DNA of 64,000 nt, taken from positions 108,128-172,127 of the forward strand of contig CBDFMS010000015.1 in NCBI GenBank assembly GCA_965249735.1. The letters are read 5' to 3'. This DNA comes from JANQSS01 sp965249735. Its GTDB lineage: Bacteria > Bacteroidota > Bacteroidia > Chitinophagales > Saprospiraceae. The notes below the pieces were generated by a model. That model saw only the letters and a program-made list of their open reading frames with translations, was not told where the DNA came from and did no database searches. The position numbers and the translations under genes were made by a program. Shown piece by piece: positions 45,114 through 55,096 of this stretch (position 1 is its first letter; every line of letters starts with the position of its first letter).

Positions 45114-47285
45114 TTATATATTCGTTCTTGATTCTATTTGTGTTATGTCAACGCCCAATGACTTGAACTCTTGCTTTTTGGCCAATAGCTTCTGAACATA
45201 CATTGGATTGACATCATTTTCGGGATTCTCAGTAATGAAGCCGTATTCTGTTCGTGACAAAATATTAGCCAACCATAGACCTTGTGACGCTTTTAATATG
45301 TCAGGCGATATTGAGAGGTCGGATTCCGGTGCAAGAATTCCTCGTTCTTTTGTTCCATAACGCAATCCCCCACAGCTATACATCACCTCACCCAATTCGT
45401 CATATTGATGCTCATTGATCCAGGTGTGCATATAGGTTGCAATCATGATCATATACGAGCACGCCTGTTTCAGGTTTTGAATATCCTGATCGATGGTCTC
45501 GTCTTCAGCTAAATGCGAATGCGTTATTGGACTTACTGTTTTTAGCTCACCTTTTCTTCTTTCTCTTTCGGCAGACGAATCAAATCCGTATTGACCGCAA
45601 TAATATTCAAAGCGATCCTGTGCCAGCGCATGTTCCTTTTCGCTCAACGAGTCCATATCAAGATCCGATAAAAAAACTGGTACGCTATGGTTAATTAAAT
45701 CTTCAGAAAACCGATAAACTTCAAACCAATATTTTTTAATCTCATTGATATTCGCATCTATGAATTCAGAAACATAGGAATAGGTTGTCTCCCAGAATAA
45801 ATCCTCAGCCTGAGCACTTGTATGTGTTTCATTGATCGGTTTCATAGGCCTCCAGTTTTTCCAATCTTGCACGCCCAGCACATCTCGTGTTCGTTGATTG
45901 AGTCCGGCCGGTGTCAATGCCGTAACATGCGGAATAAAGTCTTTAAGTAATATTTTATTGGCTGAGTGATTAATTAAAACAACTTCTTTGAGATGGGGTA
46001 GTAAAAGTGTGGAGATGGGGTTGAGTCTCAAGTTTCGGTAGGCTGCAATAGCGTATTGCTCTGTGTCGAGGTGGGTGCCTGTAAAATGTTCATCAAGTTC
46101 AGTCGTGAACGCACCATTGACACGCACAACTCGTTTGGCATGAAGCCAGTCATCACCGTTTTGCGGTGTGAGTATGCGCTCTTGCCATGGATCCTTATTA
46201 ATTGAATTAAGTGGCCCTGTCAACCGAATTTCTACCGGTATCGGTAATCCGTCGGGACGTACAGTAAATCTGACACGCGCTGTTGGCAGGGCGTATTCAT
46301 CATTGTACGGATACCGGCAAATACCAAAATATTTTATCCAATATTGGTCCGGATCGTTTTTATCAGGTTGAAAATATGCACGGTTCATTCCGTTGAGCAT
46401 GCGCTTGCCCATCCACTCATCTGAACGTGTATAGCCCGGTAGTTTTTTCTCAATACATACCGTCAGGTTGACCGGATAATCACTTTGCATTGATTCCATG
46501 GTGATTTTATCGGGATGTAATTTTACTTGTTCAATATGTTTGATTTTTGTCAATTCAATGGGTATGACCTGCTCCATAAATGCAATCTCACGGTCTTTGA
46601 CATAATATTGAGGGGCATCCTTGTCGTGGTCTTTGATCACCACACGGGGTACTGGTGTCTCGTCGCTATATTCCCAAAAAAACAATTGAATGTCGTGTAA
46701 ATTATATCGTAAACCAATTAATTCCTTTTTAGGAATGGGCAATGTTTTAAATAGATTTAATTTTCGCTGCGGTTCACCTTTATGGTAAAATACATGTGTG
46801 GTTTCATATATTTCAAGAATCACTTTGTGGTTGTTTGAGCTTCGCGCTGCCCGCATATTAAATGGAACCGATAAATTTCCATCCTTGTCCGATATACCTT
46901 CACCCAGTTTTTTCCAGGCAAACCACCAGGTCCTCGCCCATAGCTCCGCTGTCATAGAATGTATTGGTTTGTGTACGTCTTCTCGTTTAGAAAACGTGAT
47001 GCGACCTACTACCTCACTGTCGAATACCCCGGGTACAGTCTTTTCAATACGCGGAAATAACCAAGCTTCCACCCGATCCAGCGCCTTGTTGAATTTCGCT
47101 CCCAGCATAATTATAAATTCCAAAATGATCGTCCAGGGACTCGAAATGACACTTGACCGGCCGACTTCAAGGTGATTAATCCCTCTTAGTTTGGGTTTAA
47201 AAAAACTATCCTTGTATTTGTAAACAATTTTAGTTTCTTTCAGGCATTCCGTGCAAACTGACTCGATGGTTTCTTTATCGTACAT
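45114..47285 (-). CDS. Lipoxygenase with complete iron site
   Basis: Lipoxygenases add O2 to polyunsaturated fatty acids. The iron ligands are all seen: His400 and His405 in LDEHFTGTH, His620 and Asn624 in YMHTWINEH, and Ile723, the C-terminal residue (IESRTNI). The region between, QYAIAAYRNLRLNPISTLLLPH, matches the family helix after the His pair. The protein has 723 residues. The first ~200 do not look like a PLAT/C2 domain: a hydrophobic segment (~50-62) is followed by a strand-rich domain with DKDGNLSVPF (~133-142), similar to a transthyretin-like sandwich. The gene is the second of a three-gene operon: 32 bases after the kinase-cyclase gene and 65 before the catalase-related gene. No Ala/Gly stereo-determinant call is made. 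Confidence 0.88.
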   Translation of the reverse strand: MYDKETIESVCTECLKETKIVYKYKDSFFKPKLRGINHLEVGRSSVISSPWTIILEFIIMLGAKFNKALDRVEAWLFPRIEKTVPGVFDSEVVGRITFSKREDVHKPIHSMTAELWARTWWFAWKKLGEGISDKDGNLSVPFNMRAARSSNNHKVILEIYETTHVFYHKGEPQRKLNLFKTLPIPKKELIGLRYNLHDIQLFFWEYSDETPVPRVVIKDHDKDAPQYYVKDREIAFMEQVIPIELTKIKHIEQVKLHPDKITMESMQSDYPVNLTVCIEKKLPGYTRSDEWMGKRMLNGMNRAYFQPDKNDPDQYWIKYFGICRYPYNDEYALPTARVRFTVRPDGLPIPVEIRLTGPLNSINKDPWQERILTPQNGDDWLHAKRVVRVNGAFTTELDEHFTGTHLDTEQYAIAAYRNLRLNPISTLLLPHLKEVVLINHSANKILLKDFIPHVTALTPAGLNQRTRDVLGVQDWKNWRPMKPINETHTSAQAEDLFWETTYSYVSEFIDANINEIKKYWFEVYRFSEDLINHSVPVFLSDLDMDSLSEKEHALAQDRFEYYCGQYGFDSSAERERRKGELKTVSPITHSHLAEDETIDQDIQNLKQACSYMIMIATYMHTWINEHQYDELGEVMYSCGGLRYGTKERGILAPESDLSISPDILKASQGLWLANILSRTEYGFITENPENDVNPMYVQKLLAKKQEFKSLGVDITQIESRTNI

Positions 47286-47317
47286 GGATATGGTTTATTA
47301 ATTATGGTTAAGTTAAG

Positions 47318-50300
47318 TTAAGTTGCAATTTTATTATCTATAAAATACATTGATATTTCTCCCAGGTTTTTTGCCATGATACTTCCCCGCAATGTACAAG
47401 CATAATCATTTTTAATAAGTTGATAGACCTCTTCAGAGACATTTATTTTGCCGGGCGCACCATTTGATTCTAATCGACTTGCTTTGTTCACGGTGTTTCC
47501 CCAAATATCGTATGCAAATTTCTTTGTGCCAACTACTCCTGCAACAAGCGGACCCGTATGAATTCCGATACGTACATCGAGTATCGGTGTCCCTTCTTCA
47601 GCTTGTTTTTCATTAAATTCTTTCATCGCATTTACCATGTCAAATGCCGCGGCCACAGAATCCCATGTATGTGTGGAATTCGGTACTGGTAGTCCTCCAG
47701 CGCACATGTAGGCGTCACCGATAGTTTTTATTTTTTCCAGCCCATGGGTTTCTACAATGTGATCAAAGGACTTAAAACAATTATCCAATGTATTGACCAA
47801 GGTCCGTGCAGACATACTTTGCGCCGCACGCGTAAACCCGACAAAATCAGCAAATAAAACAGTCACTGCTTCGTAGTGTCGGGGTTCTGTTTTTCCATGC
47901 TCTTTCAATTCTCTCGCGACAGCCCCCGGCAATATATTTGATAATAAAAGGTCCGATTTTTTCTTTTCCTCCGCTAATTCCAACGTGCGTTCTACCACCT
48001 TCTGTTCCAGGTTTTTATATAATTGGGCATTCTCAACTGAAACGGCTATCTGACTCGACAATACCTGCAATAAATTTATCCTATCGTCTGTAAATACATT
48101 ATTTGATACGCGATTTTCAAGGTATAATATCCCAACAAATTTTCCCTGGTTAATAATCGGGAGGCTCAATATAGACTCCGGTTTGAATTTAGCAATGTAG
48201 TCGTCTTTGTGGAAGCTGGTATTCGATTCAAAGGTGTCCGTAACGATGTGTTTTTTGGTACGCTGTACATATGCAATAACGGAAGCTGGAATGCCGGCCG
48301 ATCCGTCTGCCATGATGTGGTCCAGTGTCGAATCTTCATGATCAATGAGATCCTTCACCCCTTCAATAAAAAGTTCGCCATCAGATTCCAGTATAAGAAC
48401 GGCTTTCTGCGCACCTGCATTTTCAATCACAACATCCAATAACTTGGTTATTAAAGACGGCAGTTCTACCTCGCTCGAAATTGATAATGATGCTTTCAGT
48501 AAGGTGTTCATATCCAGCGATCCGGCATTATAAAATCCCGTAACATTTTTCCCGGCCTGGTCATTCGAAACCTTTACTTGCTGAATGGCTGTGATAAGCT
48601 TCGGGTATTTTTCACTCAAGTGATTGAGTTTTGCTCCCGCACCCCATTCCTGGTACAAGGTGTAAGCCTGGTTGATGTAATGTTGGGCCAAATCATTATA
48701 TCCGCGCTCCTGATATGCATCCCCTGCCATTTCGTAAATCATCGCTTCTTCACTCAAAAACCCTTGCTTGTTGGCCTCCTTTATCGCCTGGTCATACAGG
48801 AGCCTGGCGTTGCTGAAATTGCCGGATGCATTTGCCTTTGCTGCCCGAATCGCCAGGCATTTATGCAGATAATTTTCTGGCGCATATTTGGCGAAGTAAC
48901 TTAATTTTTTGAGGCATTTATTTGCAATTCTTTTATAGGGTGCATCACTTTTATCCTTCACTTTATGCGTCATTGAAATTGACGCGAGTGCACGATAGAA
49001 ATATAAATTTGGAATTTCAAATCTTGATAAAACGGCCTCCATGTATTCGTTTGCCAACTGTGCATTCTCAAAAGCTCCTTTATATTCATTAAAATAATGC
49101 ATCAACAACATGCGATTAAAATATATCAGAAATTTTGCTGCTTCATCCTGTCGTTCTTTTTGAAGCGACAAGAGTGCTTCCGAATCGATCGCTGCTCCAT
49201 TTAATTCAATTGGGTTTTCTTCAAGACCCATAAAACACAACATGGCCTGACGAGAAATTTCATTGTAATTAAATTGAGTATTTTGTTCCAGTCGTTTAAA
49301 TGATTGGCTAAATGTCTCTGTTTCTTTTACCAGGCCGTCGAGGGGGACACCACTCAATAAAGACTGTGTGCAGTAAATATTGGCATTCACACAGGCGAAT
49401 TCATTTTCTCCGGTTTCGAGCCCGGTATAAAATGAATCACGCAATGGTTTTAAGCTGTGTTTTACATGTTTATTCCAGTGTAAAATCAGTGCATAAACCG
49501 GATCCACGATTTGTGTAATCCATTGTTTTGAATCGAATTTTTTCAACAACTCGAGCCCCAGATCCCCATACCGCTCACCTTTTCGCATCGCACCGAGGAC
49601 TCCGCACATAATTATTCCATATCCGGAAAAACAAAATGCTGACACTTCACTGATCCCATGCCTGATTGACATTCGTATCATTTCAAAAGCCAACATGGGT
49701 ATGAGATTAGGTTCACACCAATATGCTGAAGGTGCAATATTGGCCATGATACGCATGGCTGCTTCGTGCTTGGAGTCTTCCATGACTGGTAGGTTCAATA
49801 CTTTTTCATTTGTCATGTTGACCATGCGCAGTTCTGTAATAAGCAGACCGACTAAAACCTGGGCTTTATTTGGTTTCCGTGGTAGTTTTTTACCGAGTAA
49901 GGCCAGCGCTTCAATGCCGGTATCAATCGCTCTGGGTAATTCGTTTTTAGCTTTAAACGCATTGATATGTACTTCATAAGCACGAACTCTATCCATATTT
50001 TTTTGTGCGTGCTGATTAATCTCATGAAAATATTTTTCAGTTAATTCAAATTGAGCACACAAATAGGATGACTCGGTCAATTCCCGGTATATAGTATTGG
50101 TCAATTCATAAGCCTGGACCCAGGGGTTATCCGGAAGAAGATCCAACGCCTGCTGGAGATAGTCCAGGGAGACCGGATATGCCGAGTTCTCTTTTGCGCG
50201 TGCAGCAGCGTCGACATTTAATTGGGCGATTCTCAATTTTTCATCCGAGCCCTTTGCTTTTATTAAGTCCGTTGCTGAATTATAGTGATTGACAATGTCA

Positions 50301-52411
50301 AAAAGAGACTGTTTGTCTCCTGAATTTTTTGCAGATTGGTTTAACTGGCTTGCAATTTTTAAATGGACATTTGCTCGTTTGTCTTCATCTATCAGTGAAT
50401 ACGCCGCCTGTTGAATACGGTCATGCGCAAATTTCAACTGGGTAGTTCCTACCGGATAAATAAACCCTCCCTCAAAAACTGATTTCAGTTGTTTATCCAG
50501 GGTTTCAGAACTTGATTCCACAATTGTTGCCAACATCGAGCGATCCATTAAATTTCCCAGACAGGCTGCAAGTTTTACAGATTCTTGAGTTGATGGCCGC
50601 AGATCAAGTAATTTTTCCGCCATTAATTCAACCACGTTTTCAGTTATGTTTTCAGCCTTTATATTTTGAATATTCCAGACCCATTCTTTATTTCCGTAAT
50701 CAAACTCGATTAAATTTCTGTCTAGTAATGACGTTAGAAATTGAGTCGTGAAGAAGGCATTTCCATCGGTTTTTTGAATGATTAATGAAGCTAACTCGTC
50801 AACATGCACATTTTCAGCTCCTTTATGCACCATATCGCCAATGAGTGCGCTGATGTCCTTGTGTAATAAATTACCCAGTGTCAGTGTCTCAATATCTACA
50901 CCACCGGACTGCAACGATTGAATAAAAGAAAGCAGGGGGTGTCCGGTCTCTACCTCATTGTCCCGATAGGCGCCAATACACAATAAATATCTCGCTTCGG
51001 GCAATGAAATCAGACTTTGCAGAAGGTGCAAGGAAGCCGCATCTGCCCATTGAAGGTCGTCGATGAAAAGTACAATTGGATGTTCAGGCGTGCATAATGC
51101 TATAAAGAACTTTTGTATTAAATAGGTAAAGCGATGCTTAGATTCTTCTCCACCCAATTGTGGTATTTCGGGTTGCGGTCCAATAAGATGTTCCAGGTTG
51201 GGAATTAAATTCGTTAATACTTTTCCCTCTTCATCAACCGCTTTCAATATTTGAGACGAAATCGATTTTAATCGACTGTCTTCCTCTAATAAAATTAAAT
51301 CGATGAGTGCTGTTAGTGCTTGTAGTATAGCAAAATAAGGTGTTGATTTATTAAACTGATCAAATTTTCCCTCAGCATAATACCCGTAATTCATGGTAAT
51401 CGGGCGATGCACCTCATGAACCAGCGCCGTTTTACCTGTACCCGAATATCCTGCAACTAAAAGCAATTGACAGGCACCTGCTGCACAGGCGTCAAATTTT
51501 TCTATAATGATTTTCTTTTCTTTATCTCTACCATATAATTTTTGCGGGATTTTCAAAACACCGATTAAATCTTCTTTTCCGATAGAGAATTTTTCTATCT
51601 TCTTTGTGGCTTGATATTGCTTTAAACATATTTCGAGGTCGTGTTGCAAACCCAGTGCCGTTTGATATCGATCTTCTGCATTTTTCTCTATGAGCTTCGT
51701 TATTATTTCGGAAATAACCGCCGGTATATTGACATTTAGCTCTTTTGGCGGGTCGGGTTCAATGGAAATATGGGCATGTACGAGCTCCATTGGATCCGTA
51801 GAGATAAAAGGGGGTCTTCCCGTTAATATCTCATAAAAAGTAATCCCTAGGCTGTAGAGGTCTGTTCGGTGATCGATGCCCCGATTCATTCTTCCAGTCT
51901 GTTCAGGGCTGCAATAAGCCAGGGTCCCTTGCAGATTAACCGGGTTGCTCAGATCAAATGATTTTGATTGGATGGTCGTCGATAATTCAAAGTCGATAAT
52001 TTGCACTTTTCGATTTTGAAGATTGACAAGAATATTTGAAGGGTTAAGGTCTTTATGAATTATTTTTTTTGCATGAATATTGCCAAGTATTTTAGCTATC
52101 TCGATTGCAATAAATAAAAAATCGAGAATATCGTTTTGCTTGTCCTTAAATGCATCTTTAAATCTTTTTCCATCGAAATATTCTAATTCCAATGCATATT
52201 TATTCTGCATTTTTTTTCTAGCCAGAACATTTCGGATTCCGGGAATCTCGATTCCAGTTAAAACTTCGCCTTCATTGTGAAATCTGGATATTATTTCCGG
52301 AGTAGGGTGGTCTACATTAAGAACCTTGACCAATTTAGATCCGCCATCGACTTCGTCGTGAACAAGGAAAATTTTTGAACGATCGCTCTCGTAAATTAAA
52401 TTTTCGGTCAT
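47318..52411 (-). CDS. Giant signalling protein: Ser/Thr kinase, AAA ATPase, TPR-like region, GAF, adenylate cyclase
   Basis: 1697 residues. Kinase domain (~5-270): Lys29, catalytic loop IHKDLNPSN (Asp121, Asn126) and DFE (140-142) in place of DFG. AAA_16 ATPase (~290-600): Walker A GYSGTGKT (321-328) and Walker B ILFIDDLQWADA-like VLFIDDLQWADA. A helical TPR-like region (~690-1280) follows. GAF (~1310-1460) is followed by a coiled coil and a class III cyclase (~1510-1697) with VLFADFVGFT (Asp1522), KIKTIGDAYM (Lys1560, Asp1566) and YDIWGNTVNKASRLES (Asp1635, Asn1642, Arg1646). The Lys/Asp pair that selects adenine marks it as an adenylate, not guanylate, cyclase. All catalytic residues are present. 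Similar kinase-ATPase-GAF proteins end in histidine kinases; this one ends in a cyclase. It is the first gene of the lipoxygenase operon. Confidence 0.92.
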   Translation of the reverse strand: MTENLIYESDRSKIFLVHDEVDGGSKLVKVLNVDHPTPEIISRFHNEGEVLTGIEIPGIRNVLARKKMQNKYALELEYFDGKRFKDAFKDKQNDILDFLFIAIEIAKILGNIHAKKIIHKDLNPSNILVNLQNRKVQIIDFELSTTIQSKSFDLSNPVNLQGTLAYCSPEQTGRMNRGIDHRTDLYSLGITFYEILTGRPPFISTDPMELVHAHISIEPDPPKELNVNIPAVISEIITKLIEKNAEDRYQTALGLQHDLEICLKQYQATKKIEKFSIGKEDLIGVLKIPQKLYGRDKEKKIIIEKFDACAAGACQLLLVAGYSGTGKTALVHEVHRPITMNYGYYAEGKFDQFNKSTPYFAILQALTALIDLILLEEDSRLKSISSQILKAVDEEGKVLTNLIPNLEHLIGPQPEIPQLGGEESKHRFTYLIQKFFIALCTPEHPIVLFIDDLQWADAASLHLLQSLISLPEARYLLCIGAYRDNEVETGHPLLSFIQSLQSGGVDIETLTLGNLLHKDISALIGDMVHKGAENVHVDELASLIIQKTDGNAFFTTQFLTSLLDRNLIEFDYGNKEWVWNIQNIKAENITENVVELMAEKLLDLRPSTQESVKLAACLGNLMDRSMLATIVESSSETLDKQLKSVFEGGFIYPVGTTQLKFAHDRIQQAAYSLIDEDKRANVHLKIASQLNQSAKNSGDKQSLFDIVNHYNSATDLIKAKGSDEKLRIAQLNVDAAARAKENSAYPVSLDYLQQALDLLPDNPWVQAYELTNTIYRELTESSYLCAQFELTEKYFHEINQHAQKNMDRVRAYEVHINAFKAKNELPRAIDTGIEALALLGKKLPRKPNKAQVLVGLLITELRMVNMTNEKVLNLPVMEDSKHEAAMRIMANIAPSAYWCEPNLIPMLAFEMIRMSIRHGISEVSAFCFSGYGIIMCGVLGAMRKGERYGDLGLELLKKFDSKQWITQIVDPVYALILHWNKHVKHSLKPLRDSFYTGLETGENEFACVNANIYCTQSLLSGVPLDGLVKETETFSQSFKRLEQNTQFNYNEISRQAMLCFMGLEENPIELNGAAIDSEALLSLQKERQDEAAKFLIYFNRMLLMHYFNEYKGAFENAQLANEYMEAVLSRFEIPNLYFYRALASISMTHKVKDKSDAPYKRIANKCLKKLSYFAKYAPENYLHKCLAIRAAKANASGNFSNARLLYDQAIKEANKQGFLSEEAMIYEMAGDAYQERGYNDLAQHYINQAYTLYQEWGAGAKLNHLSEKYPKLITAIQQVKVSNDQAGKNVTGFYNAGSLDMNTLLKASLSISSEVELPSLITKLLDVVIENAGAQKAVLILESDGELFIEGVKDLIDHEDSTLDHIMADGSAGIPASVIAYVQRTKKHIVTDTFESNTSFHKDDYIAKFKPESILSLPIINQGKFVGILYLENRVSNNVFTDDRINLLQVLSSQIAVSVENAQLYKNLEQKVVERTLELAEEKKKSDLLLSNILPGAVARELKEHGKTEPRHYEAVTVLFADFVGFTRAAQSMSARTLVNTLDNCFKSFDHIVETHGLEKIKTIGDAYMCAGGLPVPNSTHTWDSVAAAFDMVNAMKEFNEKQAEEGTPILDVRIGIHTGPLVAGVVGTKKFAYDIWGNTVNKASRLESNGAPGKINVSEEVYQLIKNDYACTLRGSIMAKNLGEISMYFIDNKIAT

Positions 52412-52526
52412 GTTGGGGCTTTGCTATTGGCAATTTAGGCGTAAATCTAAGATACAGAGTTATTTTAAGAAATCTGAGTGGTGGCTTGTCACTTCATGAT
52501 TCAGCACTCCTTCCTATCTTGGCAAA

Positions 52527-54965
52527 ATGTCGTCAACATCTGCTGATACAGATCTTTTTTTTGCGGAAACCCAAGCGTGGTTTCACAAACAAGACTGGTC
52601 GGCTTTTCCTTTTCAAAAAGAAAGCTGGTCAGCTTATGCAGACGGCTACCATGGCTTATTGAATGCGCCTACCGGAAGTGGAAAGACATACGCGCTCATT
52701 ATTCCAATACTTCGGGAAGTAGCCCCAAAAGCCGGTGAAGGTCTTCAGGCAATCTGGATCAGCCCGATACGGGCACTGACCAAGGAGATCAATTATGCTA
52801 CACAACGGGCTATTGATGCCTTGGGATTGGATGTCCGGGTAGAAGTACGCTCGGGCGATACGCCGTTGTCACAACGGAAAAAACAAAAAGAAAAACCCCC
52901 TGATATCCTCATCACGACACCGGAAAGTCTGCACATTATTCTGAGTTCCAAGGGTAGCACGGATTATTTGAAAAACCTCGTTGCCCTCGTCGCTGATGAA
53001 TGGCATGAACTCATGGGATCAAAACGCGGTGTACAGGTCGAACTAGGTCTTTCTCGTCTCAAAGGCATTGCTCCTCGACTTCGCATCTGGGGTATATCAG
53101 CGACAATCGGAAATATGGATGAAGCCATTTGTGTCTTGCTTGGCCCCAACACAAAAAATCAAAAAGTAATTCGCGCTGATGTTGAAAAATCATATGAAGT
53201 CGTCACCATATTACCCAACGACATCGCCGATCTGCCTTGGGCCGGGCATATTGGAATGCGTCTACTGGACAAGGTTCTTCCAGTCATATATAACAGTCAA
53301 AGCACCCTCATTTTTACCAATACACGCAGCCAGTGTGAGATTTGGTATCAGCGCCTCCTTGAAGTAGACCCTAATCTCGCCGGCATTATGGCCATGCACC
53401 ATAGTTCGATTTCTGATGAATTGCGTCACTGGGTTGAAGATGGCCTGCATACAGGTTCATTGAAAGTGGTCGTTTGCACTTCCAGCCTGGATTTAGGTGT
53501 GGATTTCGGCCCGGTGGAATCCATCGTACAGATCGGAGGCCCCAAAGGTGTTGCGCGTTTTATGCAGCGTGCCGGACGAAGCGGCCACTCACCCGGCGCC
53601 ACAAGCCGCATCTACTTTGTCCCTACACACGCACTCGAATTGATTGAGGGCACGGCCTTGCGTTATGCGTTGAAGGAAAAAATAGTCGAGTCCCGCATCC
53701 CTTTTATTCGGTGTTTCGATGTCCTTGTTCAATACCTTCTGACGCTTGCAGCAGCAGAAGGGTTTGACCCTGAACAAATTGAACATGAAGTACGCTCCAC
53801 ACACTGCTATGCGAGTATCACGAAACAGGAATGGCAATGGGCGTTGAATTTTATCATACATGGCAGTCAATCCCTCAATGCCTATGATGAATATCAAAAG
53901 GCAGGATATGACAAACGCGGAATGATCCGAATTAAGAATAAGCGAACAGCTCATATTCATCGGTTGTCAATAGGCACCATCGTCGGTGATCAATCCCTGC
54001 GCATTAAATATGGAAATGGAAGAAAAATAGGGACGGTTGAAGAGTATTTTATCAGCCATTTAATGCCCGGTGATACGTTTTGGTTTGCAGGTAGAAGTCT
54101 GGAATTAATTCGCATTAAAGGAGATGATGTCATTGTCGAAAAAAGCAATCGAAAAAAAGGAAAAATTCCATCCTGGCAAGGTGGTCGTATGCCCCTTTCT
54201 TCCGAGATGTCAGAAATGCTCCGTAAAATAATCGCCGGCTCAACAAAAACCTATGCAAAAGACCCGGAAATAGAATGTCTTGCCCCCCTGCTGGAATTAC
54301 AGGAAGACCTGTCAATAATTCCTCAAAAAAATGAATTTCTTATCGAGTATATAGAAAGTGCTGAAGGTTTTCATTTAATCATATTTCCATTTGAAGGGCG
54401 CATCGTACATGAAGGCCTTGGTGGTTTATTGGCTTATCGTATTGGCCGGATTTCTCCCTTGTCATTCAGTATTGCTATGAATGACTATGGATTAGAGCTC
54501 TTAAGCGACCAGCCAATTCCACTGAAAAAAGCAATGGAAAATGGGTTGTTTTCAATTAGAAATTTAAGGGAAGATCTTGAAGCCAGTATTAATAAAGTCG
54601 AGATGGCACGTCGCCGGTTCAGAGATATTTCTTCTATTTCCGGATTAATTTTCAAAGGCTATCCCGGTCGAATGAAGCGTGGTAAACATTTACAATCTTC
54701 TGCGTCGATGTTGTTCGAAATATTTCATGAATATGAGGCCGATAATTTACTCTATTTACAAGCGTATGAAGAAGCTGCATTAATTCAATACGAAGAAGCA
54801 AGAATGCGGGAAGTCTTACGGGTAGTCGAACAGCGAAAAATAATTGTTAAATATCCAAAGAAAATCACACCTTTTGCTTTTCCAATTATGGTAGATCGGC
54901 TTCGGGAACGGTTAACGACTGAAAGTTTACAAGAGCGGATAAAAAGGATGAGCATCAGTGGATAA
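52527..54965 (+). CDS. Ligase-associated DEXH-box DNA helicase (Lhr-like)
   Basis: 812 residues. Helicase motifs are: Q-like region WSAFPFQKESWSAYADG, motif I NAPTGSGKTYALIIP, Ia ISPIRALTKEI, II VADEWHELMGSKRGVQ (DEWH), III SATIGN, and VI QRAGRSGHSPG. The C-terminal half carries the Lhr-type winged-helix and core regions. In Bacteroidota and Proteobacteria this helicase usually sits with an ATP-dependent DNA ligase and two metallohydrolases (PdeM and an exonuclease-like protein) for DNA repair. None of them is in the flanking 10 kb here, so it is apart from its usual partners. A TATCTTGG box lies 4 bases before the ATG (52515-52522). Divergent from the kinase-cyclase gene (115 bases). Confidence 0.93.
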   Translation: MSSTSADTDLFFAETQAWFHKQDWSAFPFQKESWSAYADGYHGLLNAPTGSGKTYALIIPILREVAPKAGEGLQAIWISPIRALTKEINYATQRAIDALGLDVRVEVRSGDTPLSQRKKQKEKPPDILITTPESLHIILSSKGSTDYLKNLVALVADEWHELMGSKRGVQVELGLSRLKGIAPRLRIWGISATIGNMDEAICVLLGPNTKNQKVIRADVEKSYEVVTILPNDIADLPWAGHIGMRLLDKVLPVIYNSQSTLIFTNTRSQCEIWYQRLLEVDPNLAGIMAMHHSSISDELRHWVEDGLHTGSLKVVVCTSSLDLGVDFGPVESIVQIGGPKGVARFMQRAGRSGHSPGATSRIYFVPTHALELIEGTALRYALKEKIVESRIPFIRCFDVLVQYLLTLAAAEGFDPEQIEHEVRSTHCYASITKQEWQWALNFIIHGSQSLNAYDEYQKAGYDKRGMIRIKNKRTAHIHRLSIGTIVGDQSLRIKYGNGRKIGTVEEYFISHLMPGDTFWFAGRSLELIRIKGDDVIVEKSNRKKGKIPSWQGGRMPLSSEMSEMLRKIIAGSTKTYAKDPEIECLAPLLELQEDLSIIPQKNEFLIEYIESAEGFHLIIFPFEGRIVHEGLGGLLAYRIGRISPLSFSIAMNDYGLELLSDQPIPLKKAMENGLFSIRNLREDLEASINKVEMARRRFRDISSISGLIFKGYPGRMKRGKHLQSSASMLFEIFHEYEADNLLYLQAYEEAALIQYEEARMREVLRVVEQRKIIVKYPKKITPFAFPIMVDRLRERLTTESLQERIKRMSISG

Positions 54966-55096
54966 GCAGGTGAGCACATGAACATTCGAGCATTTGAGCG
55001 GATGTGCGTTTGATGGCTTTTAATACTTTCATAACAGAAGCGGTGAAACCAAAGGCCTACATTTGATCGTTGTTTGTGTATATCAGAATGTTATAA

